A DNA stretch of 33,387 bases from Bacteroidota bacterium (GTDB lineage: Bacteria; Bacteroidota; Bacteroidia; CAIKAF01), in contig JAQCBQ010000005.1 in the NCBI GenBank assembly GCA_027621385.1, positions 1 through 33,387 of the forward strand, read 5' to 3'. The stretch's first letter is position 1. Each line of letters starts with the position of its first letter. The notes below the pieces were generated by a model, which was not told the DNA's origin, ran no database searches, and worked only from the letters and a program-made list of their open reading frames with translations. Positions 26,699 to 33,387 of the stretch are shown here, piece after piece. A program made the translations under genes and the position numbers.

Positions 26699-27751
26699 TT
26701 ATACGTTCTCCAGCAAAATGGACGTTGCCTGCCCGCCGAATCCTTGGCTGTTTATCAGTACAGATTGGGGCAAGCTGGGCAGGGCCGATTCGGGAGTCAG
26801 CATGGGCCGGCATTGTTCGGCCAACATCTTCCAGGCCCAAACCATACTGACCGCGGTAGAGGCGCCGAGCGCATGGCCGCTGAACCATTTGCTGCCCATT
26901 GTAATGGGCCTTTGCGACTTGAATACAGCATCGATCGCAGATTGTTCTGCCAAATTTCCATTTCGAGTTCCGGGAAGGTGCGCCAAAATCAAGTCGGGGG
27001 TTCCAAATGGATGGCAGGCTTGTTTCATTGATTCCTGAAAGGCCAAGCCCAAGGGATGAATCCCCGCAGGGCTAGAGGCTTTTTCCATGGCCCAGCCTAT
27101 ACCAGATATTTTCATTCCCTTTTCCGGTTGCTTGGTGGTTAAAACCATAGCCACGGCCGCTGAGGATACCACCGTTCCAATTCCTGCATTTGAAGTGCGC
27201 AGCGGCCAGGGACCTGAATCGGGATTGGTATTCAATATTCCAGATTTTTTCAGCATGGCTATGGTAGAGGGGTGTTCAGGAAGTTCTATGGCTGCCACAA
27301 CCGCCTGATCAATGAGCCCAGCCCTCATCCATGCTATGGCATTGATGAAGGCCATTCCAGAGCTGCTGCAGGTTTGCGACGCTGAAATGGAAGCGGGAAT
27401 ATTCAGAAAAGAGGCCATGGAACTGGCGTAAACTCCATGCGTGCTGAAGGGACTGCTGCGCGCATCTGGATTTTGTTCTTTAATCTGATTAAAAAGATAA
27501 GATTCATCTCCCCTGGAACTGGCAGAAAAAACGGCAGTAGTTCCAGCTTGTAGGACGGACTTCAGCTTATCGGCCATATTGTTTAACAGCTGTATACCAT
27601 CGGGATATTTGCTTTGAGGGTAGGCCTCAAGCTGAATTCCCTGCCGCCTCCAACATCCATCCTTCCAGTAAAACGGTGAAAGAGGTGTGCCCTCTGGCCA
27701 AATGGCTTGTCCATCGGCCACTTCTACAGCCTGTATGAAAATAGGTTTCAT
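26699..27751 (-). CDS. FabF-like beta-ketoacyl synthase at the end of the biotin operon
   Basis: I start this protein (about 350 aa) at 27751, where ATG overlaps the bioA stop (ATGA); the longer frame from 27823 has an unrelated leader. It is a KAS I/II-type thiolase-fold enzyme. The active-site Cys128 sits in SQTCSSSGMAF, His258 in ILAHLPGTRNGN, Lys288 in MGSKWF and His293 in SGHALGAS, so the Cys-His-Lys-His set for decarboxylative Claisen condensation looks complete. It is shorter than FabF (about 410 aa), and TCSSSG replaces the usual ACATG. Being the fifth gene of the bioBFDA operon suggests it helps make the pimeloyl moiety, as the unrelated KAS III BioZ does elsewhere. That role is inference; substrate and product are unknown. 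Confidence 0.88.
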   Translation of the reverse strand: MKPIFIQAVEVADGQAIWPEGTPLSPFYWKDGCWRRQGIQLEAYPQSKYPDGIQLLNNMADKLKSVLQAGTTAVFSASSRGDESYLFNQIKEQNPDARSSPFSTHGVYASSMASFLNIPASISASQTCSSSGMAFINAIAWMRAGLIDQAVVAAIELPEHPSTIAMLKKSGILNTNPDSGPWPLRTSNAGIGTVVSSAAVAMVLTTKQPEKGMKISGIGWAMEKASSPAGIHPLGLAFQESMKQACHPFGTPDLILAHLPGTRNGNLAEQSAIDAVFKSQRPITMGSKWFSGHALGASTAVSMVWAWKMLAEQCRPMLTPESALPSLPQSVLINSQGFGGQATSILLENV

Positions 27752-29025
27752 GGTTTTAAGTAGCGCATCAACAGGTCTTCCATGACTTGATAAATTTGAT
27801 TCAATTGGACTGAATTTGTGCACAATGGCGGCACCGTGTAAAGCACATTACCAAGAGGGCGGAACAAAATACCGGATTGTAAGCCGGCCCTATACAATTC
27901 TCGTCCAATTGAATCGGTATAAAAATACCCGGAGGTATTGCGGGGTAAATCTATGGCTAAAACTGAACCCATGCACCGTGCCGAGGCCTCAGGGAAGCGT
28001 TGATTCCATTGTGCAGCCTTGTTTTCATGCGATTGCATCAAAGAAGAAAATGCCTGTTGCTGAGTTGGGCTATGCCATTCGTTTAGAGTGGCTTGTGCTA
28101 AGGCACATGACATGGGATTACCCGTAAAGCTATGGCCGTGGTAGAAGCGTTTTGCCCGGTTGGGTTGTTCGGTCCAGGTTGCCAATTCGGGAGACATTAG
28201 CGTAGCACCCAGGGGTAAGAACCCTCCGGTCAGCGCCTTTGACATGCACAGCAAATCTGGGGTTTGCAATTGTTCAGAAGCGAGTGTAGTTCCTGTTCTG
28301 CCAAATCCGGTAAATACCTCATCCGCAATGAGTAAAACGCCTTCTTCCCTCAACACCTGCAAAAGAGGAATTAATGCTTTGGCTGATTGCATCCGCATAC
28401 CTCCGGCTCCTTGCAGGAGTGGTTCATAGATAAAGGCAGCGGGTTGTTCTTGTTTAATGCGTTGTCGAATCCGATCTAAGTCATATCCAGATTGAGGATT
28501 GTATTCCAAAAAATGAACCGGAGCCAACAGATGTTCGTAGGGTTTAACGAACAAATCGCGTTCTCCGGCTGCCATTGCCCCTAAGGTATCTCCGTGGTAA
28601 GCTCCCGAAAAGGCCCAAAAACATTTGGGGCTGAGAGAAGATTGAGCGCGAAAATTCCAAGCCAATTTCATGGCTACCTCTACGGCAGTGGATCCATTAT
28701 CGGAAAAAAACACAGCCCCCTTGGGGCCACCTTTTAACTGAACCAAATGTTGAGCCAGTTCCATAGCGGGCTGATGCGTAATTCCGCTGAACATAACATG
28801 TGCCAGGGTTTCGGCTTGATTTTTCAAGGATTGAAGCAGGGGGGCATGTCCATGTCCGAAGAGATTAACCCACCAGGAGGAGACGGCGTCGATGTAGGTT
28901 TTACCTGAGTCATCCATGAGCAAGGCTCCTTCGGCCTTTTGAATGAACAGCATATCCTGCTGGTCATCGGGATGACTGAAGGGGTGCCTTAGGAATTGGC
29001 CGTCTATGAGTTTCCAGCTTTCCAT
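27748..29025 (-). CDS. bioA: Adenosylmethionine-8-amino-7-oxononanoate aminotransferase
   Basis: This 425-aa PLP enzyme transfers an amino group from S-adenosylmethionine to KAPA to give 7,8-diaminononanoate (DAPA), the third step of the biotin ring pathway. Visible class III aminotransferase features are SSWWVNLFGHGH (typical of BioA), FFSDNGSTAVEVAMKLAW, SGAYHGDTLGAMA, LIADEVFTGFGRTG with the PLP-pyridine Asp, and the Schiff-base Lys in LLCMSKALTGGFLPLGAT. It lies 6 nt after bioD and overlaps the ketosynthase by 4 nt. Confidence 0.97.
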   Translation of the reverse strand: MESWKLIDGQFLRHPFSHPDDQQDMLFIQKAEGALLMDDSGKTYIDAVSSWWVNLFGHGHAPLLQSLKNQAETLAHVMFSGITHQPAMELAQHLVQLKGGPKGAVFFSDNGSTAVEVAMKLAWNFRAQSSLSPKCFWAFSGAYHGDTLGAMAAGERDLFVKPYEHLLAPVHFLEYNPQSGYDLDRIRQRIKQEQPAAFIYEPLLQGAGGMRMQSAKALIPLLQVLREEGVLLIADEVFTGFGRTGTTLASEQLQTPDLLCMSKALTGGFLPLGATLMSPELATWTEQPNRAKRFYHGHSFTGNPMSCALAQATLNEWHSPTQQQAFSSLMQSHENKAAQWNQRFPEASARCMGSVLAIDLPRNTSGYFYTDSIGRELYRAGLQSGILFRPLGNVLYTVPPLCTNSVQLNQIYQVMEDLLMRYLKP

Positions 29026-29031
29026 GATGCA

Positions 29032-29661
29032 TTAAAGATCGGCAAGAAATGGTTGTATGGAGGTTGCCCATTGCGTAAGTCCGTTCTTGAATGGAAAATC
29101 CAAGTGATTTAATCGGGGCCAAATCAGCAATTCGGGATGAAATTGAGCAATAATATCCTCATTGTCTTCAAAGGGCTTGCCTGTAAACACCAAACCAGCT
29201 ATTGAGATTTTTGCTTGTTTGAGGCATTGGATGGAAAGCAGGGTGTGATTGATGCTACCCAAGTAATCTGTACTGACCAGCAGAACAGGCAGTTTAAAGC
29301 GCTGAATTAAATCCAACATCGTTTGCCTGGGATTCAGGGGTACAAGTAAGCCTCCGGCCCCTTCCACAATTAGGGGATTGTGCATTTCCGGGATTTGAAT
29401 ATCGTCTAAATCTACCTTCTTCCCTTCCAGGAAAGCAGCTCTGTGAGGAGACAATGGAGCTTTAAACGCGTTCCATTCTGGCAGAAAACGAGAAGGGGGT
29501 AAATCGGTTAATTGTTGAATGGTATCTCTGTCTAAATCATCTGGGGCTCCCGTTTGCAGAGGCTTAAAATAATTGGCATTTGTGGCCAGCATCAGGCCAG
29601 CACTAACAAATGTTTTCCCCACATTGGTTCCAATTCCGGAAACAAAACAACCATTTTTCAT
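29032..29661 (-). CDS. bioD: Dethiobiotin synthetase
   Basis: This enzyme (about 209 aa) closes the ureido ring of DAPA with CO2 and ATP to give dethiobiotin. The N-terminal P-loop is GIGTNVGKTFVSAGL, followed by YFKPLQTGA and the VEGAGGLLVPL block. I prefer the start at 29661, an ATGA overlap with the bioF stop that yields the family-like MKNGCFVSGIGTNVGKT. An ATG at 29673 would add four residues. Confidence 0.95.
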   Translation of the reverse strand: MKNGCFVSGIGTNVGKTFVSAGLMLATNANYFKPLQTGAPDDLDRDTIQQLTDLPPSRFLPEWNAFKAPLSPHRAAFLEGKKVDLDDIQIPEMHNPLIVEGAGGLLVPLNPRQTMLDLIQRFKLPVLLVSTDYLGSINHTLLSIQCLKQAKISIAGLVFTGKPFEDNEDIIAQFHPELLIWPRLNHLDFPFKNGLTQWATSIQPFLADL

Positions 29662-30731
29662 CTTCTTAGGCATTCATTTAAGGTGAGTAATTCCTGTTCT
29701 GTATTGTGGGCATGAACCATACATCGGTATCCTTCTTGGCCTGCATCGACCGTGGGAGGCGTTAGGTATTTAAGTCCAAATTTAGCTTCCCATTCCCGGT
29801 TTTTTGGCATTGGCATATACAAAATCCAGGGAACTGAATTGGGTTTCATTGGACCATGTATCAGATTTAAATTTTTATGCAATTGGGTAATTCCTTCTGC
29901 AATCCATGCTGGAGATTCCATCAGCTCTGATACCTGTAGGGCGGCCAGGGGGTGAATGCCTGTTGAATATATAAACCCCTTTCCGGTACCGCTTAACAGT
30001 TCTATTAGCGTTTGGCTTCCCAAAATACCTCCTCCGGCTGAGCCCAGGGCTTTACCAAATCCAATTATCGTGGCAAAAATCCAGTCTTCGCGGTCTTTTT
30101 TAAGCGCCCAGCCGAGCCCTTGATGTCCTAATACTCCGAAGCTGTGGGCCTCATCTACCACCAAACGGAAGCCATAGGATTGATGCAGGGATTGAAGATC
30201 GGTCTTATTGCTGATGTAGCCAGTCATGGAGTACACCGATTCAATGGCCAGGTAGGTTTGACCTGCATGCGGTTTTTTTAGTAGGGATTCCAAGGCATTA
30301 AAATCGGCATGGGGGAAGCCGGTAGAAGGAATTTTTGATTGATGTATAGCCAGGCGCATGGAAGCATGCACAGACTTATCGTAAAAAATACGATCGTGTC
30401 GGGTGGGAATGGTTGAAAAGAAGATCGCATTGGCTTGAAAAGCCGAGGAGGTTAAAATTCCTGCTTGGGTTCCGGCGTACTGAGCTAAGGCAGACTCGCA
30501 CTGATGATAAATGGGCAGATTGCCTGAAATGCTTCGGCTTGCGGCAGCGCCGAGGGGTATATTTTCATTCAGCATCCGTTGAAGCAGATGTATTTTCAGG
30601 GCCGAATTCCGGGCTAAACCCAAAACATCATTGGACTGAAAATCGGGTCCTTGCCATGAATTTGGCAGGACCTTAAACCTGCCGTCCTGTTGTGCCGATT
30701 GAATCCGAAGGGTTAAATCGGATAGATTCAT
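29658..30731 (-). CDS. bioF: 8-amino-7-oxononanoate synthase
   Basis: This 357-aa PLP enzyme of the alpha-oxoamine synthase family condenses pimeloyl-ACP (or CoA) with L-alanine to KAPA. Key blocks are LVVDEAHSFGVLGHQGLG with the PLP Asp and His, and IIGFGKALGSAGGGILGS with the Schiff-base Lys. It is slightly shorter than the E. coli enzyme (384 aa). Its ATG overlaps the bioB stop by one base (TAATG). Other alpha-oxoamine synthases (Kbl, SPT) are excluded mainly by context. Confidence 0.94.
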   Translation of the reverse strand: MNLSDLTLRIQSAQQDGRFKVLPNSWQGPDFQSNDVLGLARNSALKIHLLQRMLNENIPLGAAASRSISGNLPIYHQCESALAQYAGTQAGILTSSAFQANAIFFSTIPTRHDRIFYDKSVHASMRLAIHQSKIPSTGFPHADFNALESLLKKPHAGQTYLAIESVYSMTGYISNKTDLQSLHQSYGFRLVVDEAHSFGVLGHQGLGWALKKDREDWIFATIIGFGKALGSAGGGILGSQTLIELLSGTGKGFIYSTGIHPLAALQVSELMESPAWIAEGITQLHKNLNLIHGPMKPNSVPWILYMPMPKNREWEAKFGLKYLTPPTVDAGQEGYRCMVHAHNTEQELLTLNECLRR

Positions 30732-31753
30732 TAGGCGGGAACCTGGTCTAAATGGGGTTGAGGTTTATGAGCAGGTCGGGGCGTAAGGCCGAGCAAAGCA
30801 AACATAGCTGCATCCGATTGAAACTCTGGATTGGGTGTGGTCAGCAATTTATCGCCGGTAAAAATCGAATTTGCTCCTGCCATAAAGCACAGGGCCTGTT
30901 CAGCCACAGATAAATCGGTTCTTCCTGCGGAAAGGCGAACCATACTTCCGGGCATGACCAAGCGTGCCACCGCGATGGTGCGCAGCATTTCCCAAAAAGG
31001 TAGTTTTTCTTGGTTTTGAAGCGGGGTTCCTTTGACTGCGACCAGGGTATTGATGGGAACGGATTCAGGATGTTGGGGAAGCGTTGCTAAAGTATGCAAC
31101 AGCCCTACCCTATCTTTAGACTCTTCCCCCATTCCAACGATGCCACCACAGCACACATTTAAACCTGCTTCACGAACGTGGTCGAGCGTATTCAGGCGAT
31201 CTTGGTAGGTTCGGGTTCCGATGACCTTATCGTAGTATTCGGGCGAGGTATCTAGGTTGTGGTTGTAGGAGTGTAAACCGGCCTCCTTAAGGCGGTCGGC
31301 TTGGTCTTTGCTGAGCATTCCCAAGGTGCAGCACACCTCCATTCCCAGGGCATTGACTTGCTTAACTGCATCTACAATTCGATCAAAGTGCACATTGTCT
31401 TTCACTTCACGCCAAGCGGCCCCCATACAAAACCGGCTGCTTCCGGCCTCTTTGGCTTCCATGGCAGAACTTACAATTTCAGCCACATTAACCAAGGGAG
31501 TGCCCTTTACATCTGTTTGATATCGAGCCGCCTGAGGGCAGTAGGAGCAATCTTCAGGGCAACCTCCGGTTTTTACGCTGAGCAATGTACTCATTTGCAC
31601 TTCAGAACCGTCATGCCAAGCCCGATGTACCAAAGCTGCCTCGAAAATCAAATCCATTAAAGGTTTATTGTACAGGGCCGTAATTTCATCTCGGGTCCAG
31701 GTATTTCTGATGGGATTCGAATGTCGAATTCCAGATTTCATACTTTCATTCAT
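30731..31753 (-). CDS. bioB: Biotin synthase
   Basis: This 340-aa radical-SAM enzyme inserts sulfur into dethiobiotin. The 4Fe-4S/SAM motif is CPEDCSYC (about residues 64-71), within SVKTGGCPEDCSYCPQAARY. Later blocks include MGAAWRE, YNHNLDTSPEYY, CCGGIVGMGE and RLSAGRTDLS with the Arg ligand of the 2Fe-2S cluster. It is the first gene of the operon. The rhomboid gene ends only 23 nt upstream, and a perfect -7 box (31758-31765) lies 4 nt before the start. Met5 (31741) is an alternative start that would give a short leader. Confidence 0.97.
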   Translation of the reverse strand: MNESMKSGIRHSNPIRNTWTRDEITALYNKPLMDLIFEAALVHRAWHDGSEVQMSTLLSVKTGGCPEDCSYCPQAARYQTDVKGTPLVNVAEIVSSAMEAKEAGSSRFCMGAAWREVKDNVHFDRIVDAVKQVNALGMEVCCTLGMLSKDQADRLKEAGLHSYNHNLDTSPEYYDKVIGTRTYQDRLNTLDHVREAGLNVCCGGIVGMGEESKDRVGLLHTLATLPQHPESVPINTLVAVKGTPLQNQEKLPFWEMLRTIAVARLVMPGSMVRLSAGRTDLSVAEQALCFMAGANSIFTGDKLLTTPNPEFQSDAAMFALLGLTPRPAHKPQPHLDQVPA

Positions 31754-31757
31754 AGTT

Positions 31758-31765
31758 CAAAGATA
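31758..31765 (-). promoter_or_regulatory. -7 promoter element for the biotin operon
   Basis: The minus strand reads TATCTTTG, matching TAnnTTTG, followed by AACT and the bioB ATG. The predicted start of transcription coincides with the start codon. No palindrome resembling a BirA operator is apparent around it. Confidence 0.5.
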
Positions 31766-31776
31766 TCCTTTTTATT

Positions 31777-32607
31777 TCAGCTGTTTTTTGAATACTCGTC
31801 GAGCAGTTTTCGTTCGCTTTTACTTAAGCTGGACAAGCCTTTCCGGTGTACTTTTTCCAGCAATTCATCGAGTGTAGCTTGTTGTTTTTGCTTTTGACTT
31901 AGAAAAGCTTCATCGGAAATCGGTTTACGGAAAGATACATGCAAATGAGATTCCGCTCTTTTTCGGTAGAAGATACGAAAGGGATCGGCCCCTTGGCTGC
32001 GTTTCCAACCGTACCACAACCCAACGGCAGCTCCGCCGAGGTGGGCGAGCGTACCGCCCAGGTTTGAGGCCGAACCCAGCATCAAAATATTGAGGACCAA
32101 ATAGGCCAGAGCTACGAATTTCAATTTAACTTGTCCGAACAGAAAAAGTCGAATGGGCAGTTCGGGGTGAATTCGGGCCAAGGCCACCATGAGTCCGAGC
32201 AAGGCACCACTGCTGCCCAGCAACATCCCAGTTCCCATAAACGATTGCATACCTGGACTTTGCATCAGCGTCCAGCTAAGAACATTTCCACCCAATCCGG
32301 CAGCAAAAAACAAGGGGAAAACACTGATGGAGTCAACCATCATTAGGTACATTCTGCCAATGAAAAAAAGAAACAGGCCATTGAACAGAAAGTGAAAAAA
32401 TCCTTCATGTGCCAGAATGGAAGTAACGATTGTCCACGGTTTCCAAATCAGGCTAGATGCATTGTAGGGGAGGGCGAACCATTGAACTACTTCTGATTTA
32501 ATGAGCAGACCTTCTAGCATTTGAAAGGCCAGAAAGAGCATCAGCTGAATGGCAAGCAACTGAAGAATCGGGTCTTTTTTGATATCGAAATCGGAGGAGT
32601 TCAACAT
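31777..32607 (-). CDS. Rhomboid family intramembrane serine protease with C-terminal extension
   Basis: This 276-aa membrane protein has about six helices. The catalytic Ser lies in GSSGALLG and the catalytic His in LAHLGGAAVG, and the helix-2 HFLFN motif is present in EGFFHFLFNGLF. A cytoplasmic tail of about 75 residues ends in LDELLEKVHRKGLSSLSKSE, a short element typical of Bacteroidota rhomboids (recalled as DUF6576). It starts 3 nt after the upstream rhomboid gene, so the two are co-transcribed. Substrates are unknown. Confidence 0.93.
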   Translation of the reverse strand: MLNSSDFDIKKDPILQLLAIQLMLFLAFQMLEGLLIKSEVVQWFALPYNASSLIWKPWTIVTSILAHEGFFHFLFNGLFLFFIGRMYLMMVDSISVFPLFFAAGLGGNVLSWTLMQSPGMQSFMGTGMLLGSSGALLGLMVALARIHPELPIRLFLFGQVKLKFVALAYLVLNILMLGSASNLGGTLAHLGGAAVGLWYGWKRSQGADPFRIFYRKRAESHLHVSFRKPISDEAFLSQKQKQQATLDELLEKVHRKGLSSLSKSERKLLDEYSKNS

Positions 32608-32610
32608 GCG

Positions 32611-33249
32611 TTAAAAACGTTTCTTTTTGAACCGATAAATATTCAAGAAGAGCCAGCCGGAAAGCACTCCGCCCAGGTGAGCAAAATGAGCGACATCTCC
32701 ACCCCCGCTTAATCCGGAGAACAGATCCATCAAAATGAGTCCGGCCATCAGATATTTGGCTTTGACTGGAATAAAGAAATACAAGTAAATGGGCTGATTG
32801 GGGAAAAAGTAGGCATAGGTGAACAGAATTCCATAAATGGCTCCGCTGGCACCCACTACAGGAACCGGATCGGTCCATTGAAAAAAGGTCATTATGAGGT
32901 GAATTAAACCTGCACCGATGCCGCTAAACAAGAACAGTGAGAGGAAGCGTTTGGAGCCCATGATATTTTCAATGGCGGCACCGAACATCCAGAGAGCGAA
33001 CATATTGAATATCAGGTGGAACAAAGAGGATGGGTCATGTAAAAACATATACGTAACCAGCTGATGCGGATAAAATTGTTGATATCCACCCAGAAAAGCC
33101 GGGAAATGAAGGGCCAAATAATTCATCATCCAATTCTGGATGATGGGAAGGGTGCTAAAGGCAAAGAACAGATACACAATGCCATTGAGGATAATTAAAT
33201 TTTTAATTACCGGGGGCAAAATGGAAAATCCGCGTGGTGCTTGGTACAT
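32611..33249 (-). CDS. Rhomboid family intramembrane serine protease
   Basis: This 212-aa, six-helix protein has the catalytic Ser in VVGASGAIYG and the His in HFAHLGGVLSG, with the helix-2 motif LFHLIFNMFALWMFG. It is a basic-core rhomboid without extension, ending in RFKKKRF. It is the first gene of a two-rhomboid unit and shares clear but moderate similarity with its neighbour, so the pair may be an old duplication. A -7 box lies at 33254-33261. Substrates are unknown. Confidence 0.94.
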   Translation of the reverse strand: MYQAPRGFSILPPVIKNLIILNGIVYLFFAFSTLPIIQNWMMNYLALHFPAFLGGYQQFYPHQLVTYMFLHDPSSLFHLIFNMFALWMFGAAIENIMGSKRFLSLFLFSGIGAGLIHLIMTFFQWTDPVPVVGASGAIYGILFTYAYFFPNQPIYLYFFIPVKAKYLMAGLILMDLFSGLSGGGDVAHFAHLGGVLSGWLFLNIYRFKKKRF

Positions 33250-33253
33250 GCTT

Positions 33254-33261
33254 CAAAGATA
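33254..33261 (-). promoter_or_regulatory. -7 promoter element for the rhomboid pair
   Basis: The minus strand reads TATCTTTG followed by AAGC and the ATG at 33249. The box and spacing are the same as at bioB. The last 126 nt of the window show no gene. Confidence 0.5.
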
Positions 33262-33387
33262 AGGGAAAGCTCGGATTTACATGGAATGACAGCTTAAGAA
33301 ATAGGTAAAATCTGGTTCAAACGTTAGCGAAAACTTAGCACGAATACCTAAACCGAGTTGGTTTTATAACGTTTCCATTTCAAAAAT

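Overview
The window looks like a chromosomal stretch from a Bacteroidota bacterium, most likely flavobacterial. Three large secreted proteins carry type IX secretion system (T9SS) type B C-terminal sorting domains. Seven gene starts are preceded by the Bacteroidota -7 promoter element TAnnTTTG. A zeaxanthin-type carotenoid operon and BatA-like and YidD genes also fit. I assign it no lower than phylum or class. No tRNA, rRNA, CRISPR array, IS element or phage gene was found.

Layout. 1-1250: a truncated CsgG-like lipoprotein gene and an SUI1/YciH gene, both leftward. 1266-5030: a rightward pair encoding a choice-of-anchor L T9SS cargo protein and a VWA protein with a transmembrane segment and an odd sorting-domain-like tail. 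5310-12631: two leftward PKD-repeat giants of 1541 and about 871 aa. 13156-14902: kdsA and kdsD, which supply KDO for lipopolysaccharide. 14989-17063: htpG and yidD, rightward. 17378-20871: a compact leftward carotenoid operon, crtZ-crtI-crtB-lycopene cyclase, with every junction overlapping. 20935-24194: a BatA-type membrane protein translationally coupled to a dihydroorotase-like protein with a degraded metal site. 24341-26302: gyrB, with its own promoter and an intrinsic terminator. 26699-31753: a biotin operon, bioB-bioF-bioD-bioA, plus a FabF-like ketosynthase with an intact Cys-His-Lys-His set. 31777-33249: tandem rhomboid proteases.

The most notable non-coding signal is a GC-rich structured repeat of about 150 nt with three copies (12910-13059 +, 17120-17263 -, 26538-26687 +). 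The copies share conserved outer and apical cores. A long central stem keeps its pairing although its sequence differs in each copy, which is compensatory change expected of a selected RNA (or cruciform DNA) structure. A fourth, different long palindrome (5152-5309) directly follows the stop codon of the 1541-aa PKD gene. All four sit in intergenic space at gene ends.

Other leads: a ketosynthase as the last gene of a biotin operon that lacks bioC/bioH here; -7 boxes placed only 3-5 nt before four start codons, suggesting leaderless or near-leaderless mRNAs; and a two-PKD super-repeat in the 1541-aa protein.
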